Shown piece after piece: positions 15,092-22,858 of a stretch of DNA of 64,000 bases (positions are counted from its first letter, which is position 1; each line of letters starts with the position of its first letter). Both the position numbers and the translations under genes were made by a program. The DNA lies in assembly GCA_963702195.1 (NCBI GenBank), contig OY969725.1, forward strand, positions 248,001 to 312,000. Direction: 5' to 3'. Below the pieces are notes generated by a model. The model was not told where the DNA came from. It saw only the letters and a program-made list of their open reading frames with translations, and searched no databases. The stretch is from AC-56 sp963702195 (GTDB lineage: Bacteria > Actinomycetota > Thermoleophilia > Solirubrobacterales > 70-9).

Positions 15092-16369
15092 TCAGTGGCT
15101 CGATTTCCCGTTCTTTGTCTTACCGGGCTTCCGGGGAGGCGGCTGCGCGCCGGCTCCGGTGCCGGACCTTACCGGCGCGACCTCCGCGAGATCGTCGACC
15201 TGCGCTTGGAAGCCGACCGAGATCGTCGTCTGGTCGCCGATGATCCAGACGTGGTTGTAGACGGCCCGGGTCGGGTCGCTGGCGTAGCCGGGCTTGATGT
15301 CGAGGAGGAACCCGCGAAGCGACTCGGGGACCTGCGCCGCATCGTCGGTGAGGAGAAGCGGGCCCCAGGTACCGCTCGCGGAGAGCGGGGCCGCCGCGGC
15401 GGCGTCCATCGGGTCCTTGTCGGAGGCGATCACCAGGCCGTGACCTGGGTCGGTGATGTGCCAGCCGAAGCCGTCGTTGGAGTAGCGGGCGAAGTCGATC
15501 GCGTTCGCGACCGGGTCCGGACCGCCGACCCGCACGACCTTCGACGTGGCGCTGCCGGCGTTCGTCAAGGCCTTGTCGGAGATCGCGGAGGGCGGGCCGA
15601 GGGCGTAGACGTTCGCGCCCTTGTCCCGCTTGAGGGCCTCGATCGTGGGCTTCGGCACCGAGTCCTCGTTGACGAAGAGCACGGGATCGCCGGAGCGGGC
15701 GGCCCACGATGCGGCGGGCATCGCGTACTGGGGCTCGGAGGAGCTGACGAGCAGCACGTTCTCGGGCTTGGCGCCGGTCAGCTTCTGGCGCAGGTCATCG
15801 ATCCCAGCCGCGATCGCGGCCGAGTCCTGACCGGTCACGTGCTGGACGTCTACCCCCGACGGCGAGGCGGCATCGCCGATGCGGAAGACCTGTGTGCCCT
15901 GCGTCGCGGCCGACCCCGCAGGGCCGAGGGCGCTAATCGCGTCCTGCGTGAGCGTCGGGATGCTGTCGCCGGTGGACAGCAGGATCGGCGCGCTGACCGG
16001 CTGGGCGGTGAGGCTCGCCGCTGCGATCCCGGACTGCCAGTCACTCGAGTCGACGAGCGAGACCGCATCGGGGCCCGGGATCCCGCCGGTCGATGGAAAC
16101 GCGGCAAGGGCGACCCCCGCGGCGTTCGTCACCGGATCGGCGCCCGCGACGCGGGTCGTGTTCTTGGTCGCGAATTCCGGGAACCCCAGCTGCTGAGCCG
16201 CCTTGGGCTGCGCCTTCTTCGTGCGCACGACGACCTTCGGGGCGGGCGGTGGCGTGGACTGCTGCGACTTCTCGTTCAGCGCGTTAACGAGGAAGTAGAC
16301 CCCGACGCCGATCCCGCAGAGCGCCACGAGCGCCGCCCCACCGATCGCCAACCGGCGCTTCCAGATCAT
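15092..16369 (-). CDS. membrane-anchored cell-wall-binding-repeat (CWB2) protein
   Basis: A 425-residue protein with an N-terminal anchor (AIGGAALVALCGIGVGVYFLV), a Pro/Lys linker, then repeats of the CWB2 kind: TTRVAGADPVTNAAGVALAA, DAVSLVDSSDWQSGIAAASL, VFRIGDA, VVRVGGPDPVANAIDFARY, GPLLLTDDAAQVP and a final YNHVWIIGDQTTIS. CWB2 domains bind anionic wall polymers, so the protein is probably held at the outer face of the membrane against the wall. The start is uncertain: ATG 16369 sits just before the anchor; a GTG at 16393 is possible. The far upstream ATG (16474) would lie across the acyl-CoA dehydrogenase operator and is rejected. Confidence 0.78.
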   Translation of the reverse strand: MIWKRRLAIGGAALVALCGIGVGVYFLVNALNEKSQQSTPPPAPKVVVRTKKAQPKAAQQLGFPEFATKNTTRVAGADPVTNAAGVALAAFPSTGGIPGPDAVSLVDSSDWQSGIAAASLTAQPVSAPILLSTGDSIPTLTQDAISALGPAGSAATQGTQVFRIGDAASPSGVDVQHVTGQDSAAIAAGIDDLRQKLTGAKPENVLLVSSSEPQYAMPAASWAARSGDPVLFVNEDSVPKPTIEALKRDKGANVYALGPPSAISDKALTNAGSATSKVVRVGGPDPVANAIDFARYSNDGFGWHITDPGHGLVIASDKDPMDAAAAAPLSASGTWGPLLLTDDAAQVPESLRGFLLDIKPGYASDPTRAVYNHVWIIGDQTTISVGFQAQVDDLAEVAPVRSGTGAGAQPPPRKPGKTKNGKSSH

Positions 16370-16435
16370 CCACACGGTCCGGGAACGGTAATCCACCCGG
16401 GACCGCACCACGGATGGCTCGGCATGTGCGAGCGG

Positions 16436-16468
16436 TAGACTAGGACTGGTTGACTGACCAGTCAATCG
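16436..16468 (+). promoter_or_regulatory. acyl-CoA dehydrogenase promoter with palindromic operator
   Basis: A TAGACT -10 box (16436-16441) is followed by the perfect palindrome TTGACTG-AC-CAGTCAA (16450-16465), which would cover the transcription start. The block 16444-16468 matches the thiolase site at 11022-11046 in 23 of 25 positions. The site could also affect the divergent CWB2 gene. Confidence 0.65.
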
Positions 16469-16532
16469 GGGCATCGAGTTTCGCGTGGCCAGGCCGGGAC
16501 ATAGGCCGGTGGCCCGACAAACGGAGGTTTAG

Positions 16533-17903
16533 ATGGATTTCGGACTGACCGACGAGCAACGGGAGTTCCAGGCCCTCTGCCGCGGGTTCGCGACCGAGGT
16601 GATCCGGCCGGTCGCCGCCAAGCACGACGCCGACGAGTCGACACCGTGGGAGGTGATCAAGGCCGCTCGCGAATGGGGCCTCAACGGGATCGACCATCTG
16701 CAGCGGCTCGCGGGCGACCCCGACGGTCAGTTCAACGTCATCTACGCGGAGGAGCTCCATTGGGGCTGCGCAGGCATCGCCCTCGCGATCACGGGGTCCA
16801 TGCTCGCCGCGGCTGGGCTGGCCTCCTCCGGTACTCCCGAGCAGATCGCCCGCTGGATTCCCGAGTGCTTCGGGACCGGTGACGAGGTCAAGCTCGGCGC
16901 CTACGCGGTCACGGAGCCGCAGGCCGGTTCCGACGTCAAGAGCCTGCGAACCACGGCCAAGCGAGACGGCGACGAGTGGGTCCTGAACGGCACCAAGGTC
17001 TTCATCACCAACGGCGGGATCGCCGACGTCCATGTTGTTGTGGCCACTGTGGACCCGGCCCTCGCACATCGCGGCCAGGCCTCGTTCGTGATCGCCAAAG
17101 GCACCCCGGGTCTGAAGCAGGGCAAGAAGGAGTCGAAGCTGGGGATCCGCGCCTCGCACACCGCCGAGGTGATCCTCGAGGACTGCCGGATCCCCCTGGA
17201 CAACCTCCTCGGCGGGATGGAGAAGCTCGAGCGCAAGCTGGCGCGCGCCCGGACCGGGGAGTCCAGCGGCCGGGCCTCGAACGCCCTCGCCACCTTCGAG
17301 CTGACGCGCCCCGTCGTCGGGGCTTCCGCGATCGGCATCGCGCAGGCCTCATACGAGTGGACGCTCGCTCACCTCGACAACGGCGGGTCCGCGGATCCCA
17401 TCGCGGAGTGGCTGGACGAAAGCTCGACTGCCGGCAAGCCGCCGCTCCAGCGCCAGGGGGTTCAGCAGCGGATTGCCGACGTCGCCACCGAGATCGAGGC
17501 GGCGCGCCTGCTGATCCAGCGCGCGTCGTGGATGGGCCGCAACGGCGTCCCGATGACTGGCGGCCAGGGCTCGATGTCCAAGCTCAAGGGCGGCGAGGTG
17601 GCAATGTGGGCGACCAGGACGTGCATGGACCTGGTCGGCCCGGCAGCCCAGACGGTCGACTCGCCGCTCGAGAAGTGGTTCCGGGACGCGAAGATCTACC
17701 AGCTGTTCGAGGGAACAGCCGAGATCCAGCGCCTGGTCATCTCGAGGATGCAGGCGGCCGAGTACCGCGAGCGCCTCAAGGACGGCGCCGATATCGCCGC
17801 CGAGGCCGTCGCGGACACACGGGGCGCGAACGGCAGCGGGCCGGCGTCCTCGCCCAACGGCGCTGGCAAGGCGGCGGACGACCGCGCCGCCACCGTTTCC
17901 TGA
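16533..17903 (+). CDS. acyl-CoA dehydrogenase
   Basis: FAD enzyme of 456 residues that introduces the alpha-beta double bond in acyl-CoA. N-terminal domain MDFGLTDEQREFQAL; the flavin and substrate signature YAVTEPQAGSDVKSL; the beta-domain WVLNGTKVFITNG; and the C-terminal FRDAKIYQLFEGTAEIQRLVI, in which the Glu of FEGTAE is the usual catalytic base position. The last 45 residues are a low-complexity Ala/Gly tail not typical of the family. ATG 16533 follows GGAGG. Regulation is probably shared with the thiolase through the common palindrome. Confidence 0.92.
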   Translation: MDFGLTDEQREFQALCRGFATEVIRPVAAKHDADESTPWEVIKAAREWGLNGIDHLQRLAGDPDGQFNVIYAEELHWGCAGIALAITGSMLAAAGLASSGTPEQIARWIPECFGTGDEVKLGAYAVTEPQAGSDVKSLRTTAKRDGDEWVLNGTKVFITNGGIADVHVVVATVDPALAHRGQASFVIAKGTPGLKQGKKESKLGIRASHTAEVILEDCRIPLDNLLGGMEKLERKLARARTGESSGRASNALATFELTRPVVGASAIGIAQASYEWTLAHLDNGGSADPIAEWLDESSTAGKPPLQRQGVQQRIADVATEIEAARLLIQRASWMGRNGVPMTGGQGSMSKLKGGEVAMWATRTCMDLVGPAAQTVDSPLEKWFRDAKIYQLFEGTAEIQRLVISRMQAAEYRERLKDGADIAAEAVADTRGANGSGPASSPNGAGKAADDRAATVS

Positions 17904-17935
17904 ATCGCGGTCAAGTCGCAACGCACCTCGCCCGA

Positions 17936-17941
17936 TATAGA
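17936..17941 (+). promoter_or_regulatory. -10 box of a leaderless promoter
   Basis: TATAGA ends five bases before the ATG of the Pro/Gly-rich membrane protein; no Shine-Dalgarno is present. Confidence 0.4.
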
Positions 17942-17946
17942 GGGCG

Positions 17947-18549
17947 ATGGATCGCTCGCTGCAGTACCTCTTCGGGGGGGTGGCCTCGACAGTGCTGATC
18001 GCCGGCGCGATCGCAGCCTTCATCTCGCTCGCCGCCCTGGTGGCGGGCACCAACTTCCCGAGCGGAAGCGCCGTTCAGCCGCTGTCCGGTCCGGACTCCG
18101 TGAGGGTCGCCGAGCAGGGTCACCGGGCCGGCCCGATCCCGGTCACCGCGCCCGCGCCGTTCCAGTCCACCGCCGCATCTCCGGCAGCGGTCCGCCAGTT
18201 GGCGTCGGTCGGCCGGGGGCTCGGCGGCAAGTCGCTGCACGGCAGCTCGGCCGGCGCGAGCCGGCATGGTGCGGGCTCCTCGCCCGGTGCACGGAATGGC
18301 AGCGGCATCCGGCATCACGCCTCGCCGGGTGGGAACGGCGGCGGGCCGGCGGACACGTCGCCGCCGAACGGAGACGGTCCGCCCTCGACGCCTCCAGGCC
18401 TTGCGAGCAAGCCCGAGGGACTCCCTCCGGGTCTGGCGAAGAAGCCCGGTGGCACCCCGCCCGGACTGGCGTCCAAGCCCAGCGGCACGCCGCCCGGGCT
18501 GGCTTCGAAGGCCGGCGGTGTCCCACCGGGCCAGGCCAAGAAGAAGTAG
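17947..18549 (+). CDS. single-pass membrane protein with PPGLA repeats
   Basis: A 200-residue protein with one N-terminal membrane helix (YLFGGVASTVLIAGAIAAFI) and a long low-complexity outer part rich in Gly, Ser and Pro. The C-terminus is five 11-residue repeats of the form xPPGLAxKPxG, ending KKK. No enzyme motif is visible. The helix and the following SLAALVAG resemble the start of the protein at 22.1 kb (FISLAAYVAV), so the two are probably paralogues. A wall-spanning spacer or wall-binding role is possible but unproven. Confidence 0.65.
   Translation: MDRSLQYLFGGVASTVLIAGAIAAFISLAALVAGTNFPSGSAVQPLSGPDSVRVAEQGHRAGPIPVTAPAPFQSTAASPAAVRQLASVGRGLGGKSLHGSSAGASRHGAGSSPGARNGSGIRHHASPGGNGGGPADTSPPNGDGPPSTPPGLASKPEGLPPGLAKKPGGTPPGLASKPSGTPPGLASKAGGVPPGQAKKK
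18388..18546 (+). repeat. 33-bp tandem repeats encoding xPPGLAxKPxG
   Basis: Five in-frame copies of an 11-codon unit form the last 53 residues of the membrane protein at 17947. The final copy is shortened and ends in lysines. Copy number may vary between strains. Confidence 0.8.
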
Positions 18550-18601
18550 CGGTCGGGGCTCGACCTCCCGGACCGGACTCGCCGCGGGCAGCTTCAAGGC
18601 C

Positions 18602-18607
18602 TAAGCT
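18602..18607 (+). promoter_or_regulatory. -10 box of a leaderless promoter
   Basis: TAAGCT ends seven bases before the ATG of the CDF transporter; no Shine-Dalgarno is present. Confidence 0.5.
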
Positions 18608-18614
18608 CGGCGCG

Positions 18615-19565
18615 ATGGCACACGCGCATGCCCACGGTCGGGGCGTAGGGCGACGCGAGCCGACTCGCGGAACGCCGGAGGCGCTCGCAGCGCGCCGGGT
18701 CGCGAACCGCCGCCGCATGCTGGTGGCGGCTGCGATCAACGGCGGAATGTTCGCCGTCGGGGTCGCCGGAGGCATCATCACGGGCTCGCTGGCCCTGCTG
18801 GCGGACGCCGGGCATGTCCTCTCCGATCTCGCGGCGATCGCGCTCGCCCTGTTCGCGGCGCGGATTGCCACCCGCTCCGCCAGCGCTCGCCGCACGTTCG
18901 GCTACCAGCGCAGCGAGGTGATCGCCGCTCTCGTCAACGGCCTCACGTTGGTGGGCATCGCCATCGTGATCATCATCGGGGCGATCGACCGGCTGAGCGA
19001 CCCGCCCGGAGTCAAGGGCGCGGGGGTGCTGATTCTCGGCTTCGTCTCGCTGGCCGGCAACGCCGGCGCAACGTGGGTGCTCGCGCGCGGCGAGCGGGAG
19101 GACCTGAACCTCGAGGCGGTGCTGCGCCACTCCGCGGCGGACGCGCTCGGCTCCCTCGGGGTGATCGTCTCGGGCGTCGTGATCCTGGCGACGGACTGGA
19201 AGCCCGTCGACCCGCTGATCGCGATCCTGATCGCGCTGCTCATCCTGGCCTCCTCGATCCGGCTGATCCGCGAGCCGTTCGACGTCCTGATGGAGGCGGC
19301 GCCCGAGGGCGTGGACGCGGACGCGGTCGCCGAGGCGATGGGCACGGTGGAGGGAGTCTGCGGGGTCCACGAGCTCCACGTGTGGTCGGTGACGCCGGGA
19401 TTCGACGCGCTCGCGGCGCACGTGGTCGTGGAGCGAGGGGACGACCGCGATCGGGTGCGGCGGGAGATCGAGTTCCTGCTCCGCGACCGCTACGAGATCG
19501 CGCACACCACCCTCCAGATGGAGGATCCCGGCGACGACGACGCCATCCTCCAGGTGGAGACCTGA
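18615..19565 (+). CDS. cation diffusion facilitator (zinc/cadmium/cobalt exporter)
   Basis: Proton-coupled metal exporter of 316 residues in the cytoplasmic membrane. Six helices are expected. Metal-site motifs HxxxD occur twice: LLADAGHVLSDLAAI in helix 2 and LRHSAADALGSLG in helix 5. The N-terminus is His-rich (AHAHAHGRG) and the cytoplasmic C-terminal domain contains VHELHVWSVTPG, typical of CzcD/ZitB-like proteins. Zinc is the commonest substrate of this form. A TAAGCT -10 box precedes the ATG. Its stop is 7 bp from that of the convergent NlpC/P60 gene. Confidence 0.92.
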   Translation: MAHAHAHGRGVGRREPTRGTPEALAARRVANRRRMLVAAAINGGMFAVGVAGGIITGSLALLADAGHVLSDLAAIALALFAARIATRSASARRTFGYQRSEVIAALVNGLTLVGIAIVIIIGAIDRLSDPPGVKGAGVLILGFVSLAGNAGATWVLARGEREDLNLEAVLRHSAADALGSLGVIVSGVVILATDWKPVDPLIAILIALLILASSIRLIREPFDVLMEAAPEGVDADAVAEAMGTVEGVCGVHELHVWSVTPGFDALAAHVVVERGDDRDRVRREIEFLLRDRYEIAHTTLQMEDPGDDDAILQVET

Positions 19566-19572
19566 GCGGCGC

Positions 19573-20376
19573 TCAGTAGCCCGGCGGGTGGCGAACCGTG
19601 AAGCCCTTCGGGTACGGGAGCGCCGGGTGCCACCGGGGCCCGGAGCCCTGCGCGTCGCCGACCGTGTCCCAGCGCAGGCCGGCGATCACGGCGTACGTGT
19701 GGCCGGCGTTGGCGTACACGGTCAGCCACTTGCCGGGCCCCGGCGCGCCCCATGACTCGAGCTGGCTCGAGCCGAGCGGGGCCGAGAGGAAGCCGCCGCC
19801 GGCGAGGGCGTAGCTGACGGCCCCGGAGCAGTCATAGCCGCGGGATCGCCACGAGGAGTGCCCTCCGCCCCAGACGTACGGGCTGCCCACGATCTGGTTC
19901 GCGGCGCTGATCGCCTGCTTGATCGGATCGGGGGCGCTCGGGGGTGCGAGGGCGACACCGTGCAGGAGGATGGCGCTCCGGCTGGCTGGCAGGTTCCCGA
20001 CCCCGGCCATCGTGTGGGCGTTCATAGCCTTCCCCGCGCCGGGGTGAGGCGTGAACGAGCCGTTGGTCCCGGCCGACGCGGCCGGCATCTTTGACGGGTC
20101 GCCGCGCACGAACCTCACCTTCGGCGCCGAGTGGGCCGACCGCACCTGGGCGCGCGAGGCGACGTCGAGATGCTTCGGGCGCGGCGGCTTCTGGTCGCTG
20201 ATGGGCTTCTGCTTCGGCGACCCGGTCCTGATGACGATCCGCTGCGCCTGCGGAGCCGGGGCCGAGGTCTCGCCGCAGCCGTAGAGAGCGGCCGCGCTCA
20301 AGGCGAGCACCACGACCGCCGACACACACCGGCGAGCGCGGGGGCGGCCCTTTCGGTGTCGCGGATCGACAGGCAT
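19573..20376 (-). CDS. NlpC/P60-type peptidoglycan hydrolase, probable lipoprotein
   Basis: A 267-residue secreted protein. Its signal sequence ends ALSAAALYGC, which could be a lipobox although Tyr before Gly-Cys is not the best fit. A disordered Lys/Pro-rich linker follows, then a C-terminal NlpC/P60-like domain: VGSPYVWGGGH, the nucleophile in GYDCSGAVSYAL, and the catalytic His in NAGHTYAVIAG. These enzymes cut peptide stems of peptidoglycan. The start is ATG 20376; an upstream in-frame ATG (20520) would run back into the divergent promoter. It is head-to-head with the M23 peptidase and its riboswitch. Confidence 0.82.
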   Translation of the reverse strand: MPVDPRHRKGRPRARRCVSAVVVLALSAAALYGCGETSAPAPQAQRIVIRTGSPKQKPISDQKPPRPKHLDVASRAQVRSAHSAPKVRFVRGDPSKMPAASAGTNGSFTPHPGAGKAMNAHTMAGVGNLPASRSAILLHGVALAPPSAPDPIKQAISAANQIVGSPYVWGGGHSSWRSRGYDCSGAVSYALAGGGFLSAPLGSSQLESWGAPGPGKWLTVYANAGHTYAVIAGLRWDTVGDAQGSGPRWHPALPYPKGFTVRHPPGY

Positions 20377-20514
20377 CGAGGCAGGGATTGTCCCGGACCG
20401 CAGGGGTCTGCGCGAGGGCGTCGCGAAACCGGACTCTGTTCGCGGTCTGCGGCGGGGTTCCTCTCGAATCCTGAAATATGCGTTGCAGCAGGGATAATTG
20501 GTGTTAAGAACTGC

Positions 20515-20542
20515 TTGCAAACCATTCCGCGGCTGCTAGGGT
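20515..20542 (+). promoter_or_regulatory. promoter of the riboswitch-M23 peptidase transcript
   Basis: TTGCAA (20515-20520) and TAGGGT (20537-20542) are spaced by 16 bases, putting transcription start near 20549, at the 5' edge of the riboswitch. Confidence 0.55.
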
Positions 20543-20544
20543 CG

Positions 20545-20695
20545 CCGCCGACATTTGTGCCGAGTCCATCCGGCGCCGCCGGGTGGAACGGGGGAACCAA
20601 TCCCTGGGGCGAATGGTCGAAGAGCCGAGAGGGCTCTGCTGGCCAAGCGCGTCTCCTCCGCGCTAGCCCGTCAGCTAACCCCGTAGGCATCAGAG
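20545..20695 (+). ncRNA. c-di-AMP riboswitch (ydaO-yuaA class)
   Basis: Recognised from conserved blocks in the right order: GCCGAGTCC, then GGGGGAACCAAT, CCTGGGGCGAATGG, a variable GAGCCGAGAGGGCTC hairpin, and the 3' core CCCGTCAGCTAACC followed by CCGTAGGCAT. In known examples c-di-AMP binding turns expression off, and in actinobacteria these RNAs often precede wall hydrolase genes, as here. The start codon is only about seven bases beyond the aptamer and has no clear Shine-Dalgarno, so control could be by termination or by access to the start. The 325 bases between 20376 and 20702 are otherwise filled by this element and its promoter. Confidence 0.88.
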
Positions 20696-20701
20696 CGAGA
20701 C

Positions 20702-21955
20702 ATGAGAACGCCGAACAACCGACCGGGACCAAGACGCCGATCCGTCGTGCTCGCGCTCGCGGGTGCGCTCATCGTGCTCGCCGGGCTGACGGTCGCCGGC
20801 GGAGCGCCGGCCCAGTCACTCCAGGAGATTCAGCAGAAGCTCAACGACTCGCGGTCGCAGCTCGACTCCAAGCAGTCGCAGCTTCAGCACGCGAAGGACC
20901 GCGCCGGCGTCCTCTCGACGACGATCCAGAAGTACGGGGACCGGCTCGACCAATTGCGCAACCAGGTCGCCTCCCTGCGCAACCAGATCTCGATCGTCCA
21001 GACCCAGCTGCAACAGAAGGAGGCCGAGCTCAAGCAGGCAAAGGCCCGGCTGGTCGAGCTGCGGGCCAAGCTCAAGCGGTCGCTGCGGATCCTGCGGGGC
21101 CGGCTGGTCGACATGTACGAGTCGAGCACCCCCGATGCGATGACGGTGATCCTCAACTCGCACGGCCTCCGGGACATGCTCACCCGCTACGACTACCTCC
21201 AGCGGATCTCCTCCCAGGACACGTCGATCGCCGTCCGGGTCAAGGACCTTCGAAACCAGGAGAAGCAGACCGTCGACCGCGTGCGGGCAGCCCGCAACGC
21301 GATCTCGGACAAGAAGGCCCAGCTGGAGCAGTCGCAGGCCGCGCTCGAGTCGAAGCAGAGCGATCTGGCCGCCGCACAGCAGAAGGACCAGCAGGTCCTC
21401 GGCCAGGTCCAGCAGACCAAGGACCAGCTGGAGGGCGACATCGGCGACATCTCCGCGCAGATCGCCTCGCAGCTCCAGGCGCAGCAGCAGGCCCAGGCGG
21501 CCCAGGCCGCTGCGCAGGCGTCCTCCTCGTCCTCATCGACGGGCACCGCCGCGCCAACGGGCCCCGTCCAGGGCCAGAGCTCCTCCGGGATGATCTGGCC
21601 GGTCAACGGCCCGATCACCTCGCCCTTCTGCGAGCAGCGCGCCTGGGAGAGCTGCCACCCCGGAATCGACATCGGCGTCCCCAGCGGCACTCCCATCCAC
21701 GCGGCTGCCGCGGGCACCGTGGCGATTGCGGGCCCCGAGTCCGGCTACGGCAACTACACCTGCCTCGACCACGGCGGCGGGCTCTCCACCTGCTACGCGC
21801 ATCAGGAGTCGATCTCGGTCTCCGTCGGTCAGCACGTGAGCCAGGGGCAGGTGATCGGGATCAGCGACTGCACGGGCCTGTGCTTCGGCCCGCACCTCCA
21901 CTTCGAGGTGCGCGTCAACGGCCAGGTCGTCGACCCCATGGGCTACCTGCCCTAA
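20702..21955 (+). CDS. M23 peptidase with long coiled coil (EnvC/NlpD-like)
   Basis: Secreted 417-residue protein: signal peptide (residues 10-37, ending GGAPAQS), a coiled coil from about 38 to 265 (LQEIQQKLNDSRSQLDSKQS and similar heptads), a Gln/Ala/Ser linker, and a C-terminal LytM domain. Zinc and catalytic residues are visible in CHPGIDIGVPSGTP, YAHQESI and GPHLHFEVRVNG, so it is likely an active endopeptidase, not a degenerate activator. The architecture is that of proteins used by FtsEX or at division and growth sites; ftsEX is 24 kb away. It is controlled by the c-di-AMP riboswitch and is divergent from the NlpC/P60 gene. Confidence 0.93.
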   Translation: MRTPNNRPGPRRRSVVLALAGALIVLAGLTVAGGAPAQSLQEIQQKLNDSRSQLDSKQSQLQHAKDRAGVLSTTIQKYGDRLDQLRNQVASLRNQISIVQTQLQQKEAELKQAKARLVELRAKLKRSLRILRGRLVDMYESSTPDAMTVILNSHGLRDMLTRYDYLQRISSQDTSIAVRVKDLRNQEKQTVDRVRAARNAISDKKAQLEQSQAALESKQSDLAAAQQKDQQVLGQVQQTKDQLEGDIGDISAQIASQLQAQQQAQAAQAAAQASSSSSSTGTAAPTGPVQGQSSSGMIWPVNGPITSPFCEQRAWESCHPGIDIGVPSGTPIHAAAAGTVAIAGPESGYGNYTCLDHGGGLSTCYAHQESISVSVGQHVSQGQVIGISDCTGLCFGPHLHFEVRVNGQVVDPMGYLP

Positions 21956-21972
21956 AGCAATGTGTGTCCGGT

Positions 21973-22036
21973 GAGGGGCTTTAGCCCCGAAACTGGCTGG
22001 TGCCGTTGCTGGTGTGTTGAGAGCGCTAAAGCTCTC
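21973..22036 (+). terminator. two hairpins after the M23 peptidase gene
   Basis: First stem GGGGCT/AGCCCC (21973-21986); second, a perfect 8-bp stem TTGAGAGC/GCTCTCAA with loop GCTAAA (22015-22036). The sequence between them contains a motif repeated at 37.07 kb. Termination is inferred. Confidence 0.5.
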
Positions 22037-22104
22037 AACTGAGCTGCCGATGGCTAATGTGAATCGCCCACAGGTCGGGCGAGGCATGCCATCCTTCGGG
22101 ACCG

Positions 22105-22854
22105 ATGACGACGCTTACCGAGACTGAGACCCAAGCGCCGCGACTCACGCACGCACGCGCGTACCTCCTGGGTACGGGCGCGACCGGCGCGCTGATCGCG
22201 GCGGCGGTGATCGTCTTCATCTCGCTTGCCGCGTACGTGGCCGTCAACGGCATGCCCTTCGCCGGCAACGGGAGCAGACCCGGCACGAGCTTCGTGGGCG
22301 TCCAGACGGGTGCCACGCCCGCCTCCGCAACCGCCGCCGCGCTTCGGGCGGCACCTGGTGCCGTTGCCGCGCGGGCGGTCGCCGGCGCTCCGATCGGGGC
22401 CGGCGCCGCGGGCGCGTTCACCGGCGGGGGGGCCGGTCCGGGCGGTGGCAACGGTGGCTTCACCGGCGGCGGCGGGAGCATCCCCGGCGGCGGCACGACA
22501 CCGCCCGGCACCACGCCTGGCGGTGGCGGTGGCGGCGGCGGCGGTGGCGGCGGTGGCGGTGGCGGCGGCGGTGGATGCACGAGCGGCTGTACCCCGGGTC
22601 CAACCCCCTCTCCATCCACGGGCATCGCGACCAACACCCTGAACCAGGTGGACAACACGGTTGGCACGCACCTTTCCAGTGGCGCCACTGGACAGGTCGC
22701 CGGGACCGTTGACAAAACGGTCACCGGCACCGTCAACCACGTCGGCGGCAAGGTCGGCAAGCCCGGCCTCGGCGACACCGCCAACAACACCGTGAACGGC
22801 ACCGTCGACAAGACGGTCGGCGGTGTCGGCGGCCTCCTCGGCGGCGGCAAGTAG
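22105..22854 (+). CDS. glycine-rich single-pass membrane protein
   Basis: A 249-residue protein: short cytoplasmic N-terminus, one helix (LLGTGATGALIAAAVIVFIS), then an Ala/Gly-rich region, an uninterrupted run of nineteen glycines (from about 22523), a CTSGC pair that could form a disulfide, and a C-terminal part with repeated TVxxTVxG-like turns (GTVDKTVTG, NGTVDKTVGG). No known domain. The N-terminal helix resembles that of the protein at 17.9 kb. It is probably envelope-exposed; function unknown. The glycine run may be unstable or prone to sequencing error. Confidence 0.62.
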   Translation: MTTLTETETQAPRLTHARAYLLGTGATGALIAAAVIVFISLAAYVAVNGMPFAGNGSRPGTSFVGVQTGATPASATAAALRAAPGAVAARAVAGAPIGAGAAGAFTGGGAGPGGGNGGFTGGGGSIPGGGTTPPGTTPGGGGGGGGGGGGGGGGGGGCTSGCTPGPTPSPSTGIATNTLNQVDNTVGTHLSSGATGQVAGTVDKTVTGTVNHVGGKVGKPGLGDTANNTVNGTVDKTVGGVGGLLGGGK

Positions 22855-22858
22855 GCCG

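Noticed and set aside
16370..16474. Extended N-terminus of the CWB2 protein from ATG 16474
   Set aside because: It would make the acyl-CoA dehydrogenase operator coding sequence and puts 35 polar residues before the membrane anchor.
18388..18546. CRISPR-like spaced repeats
   Set aside because: The repeats are in-frame 33-bp units with no unique spacers; they encode PPGLA protein repeats.
22520..22575. GGC/GGT run as a nucleic-acid regulatory repeat
   Set aside because: It is translated in frame as a glycine run inside a membrane protein, so a coding explanation suffices; sequencing error in copy number remains possible.
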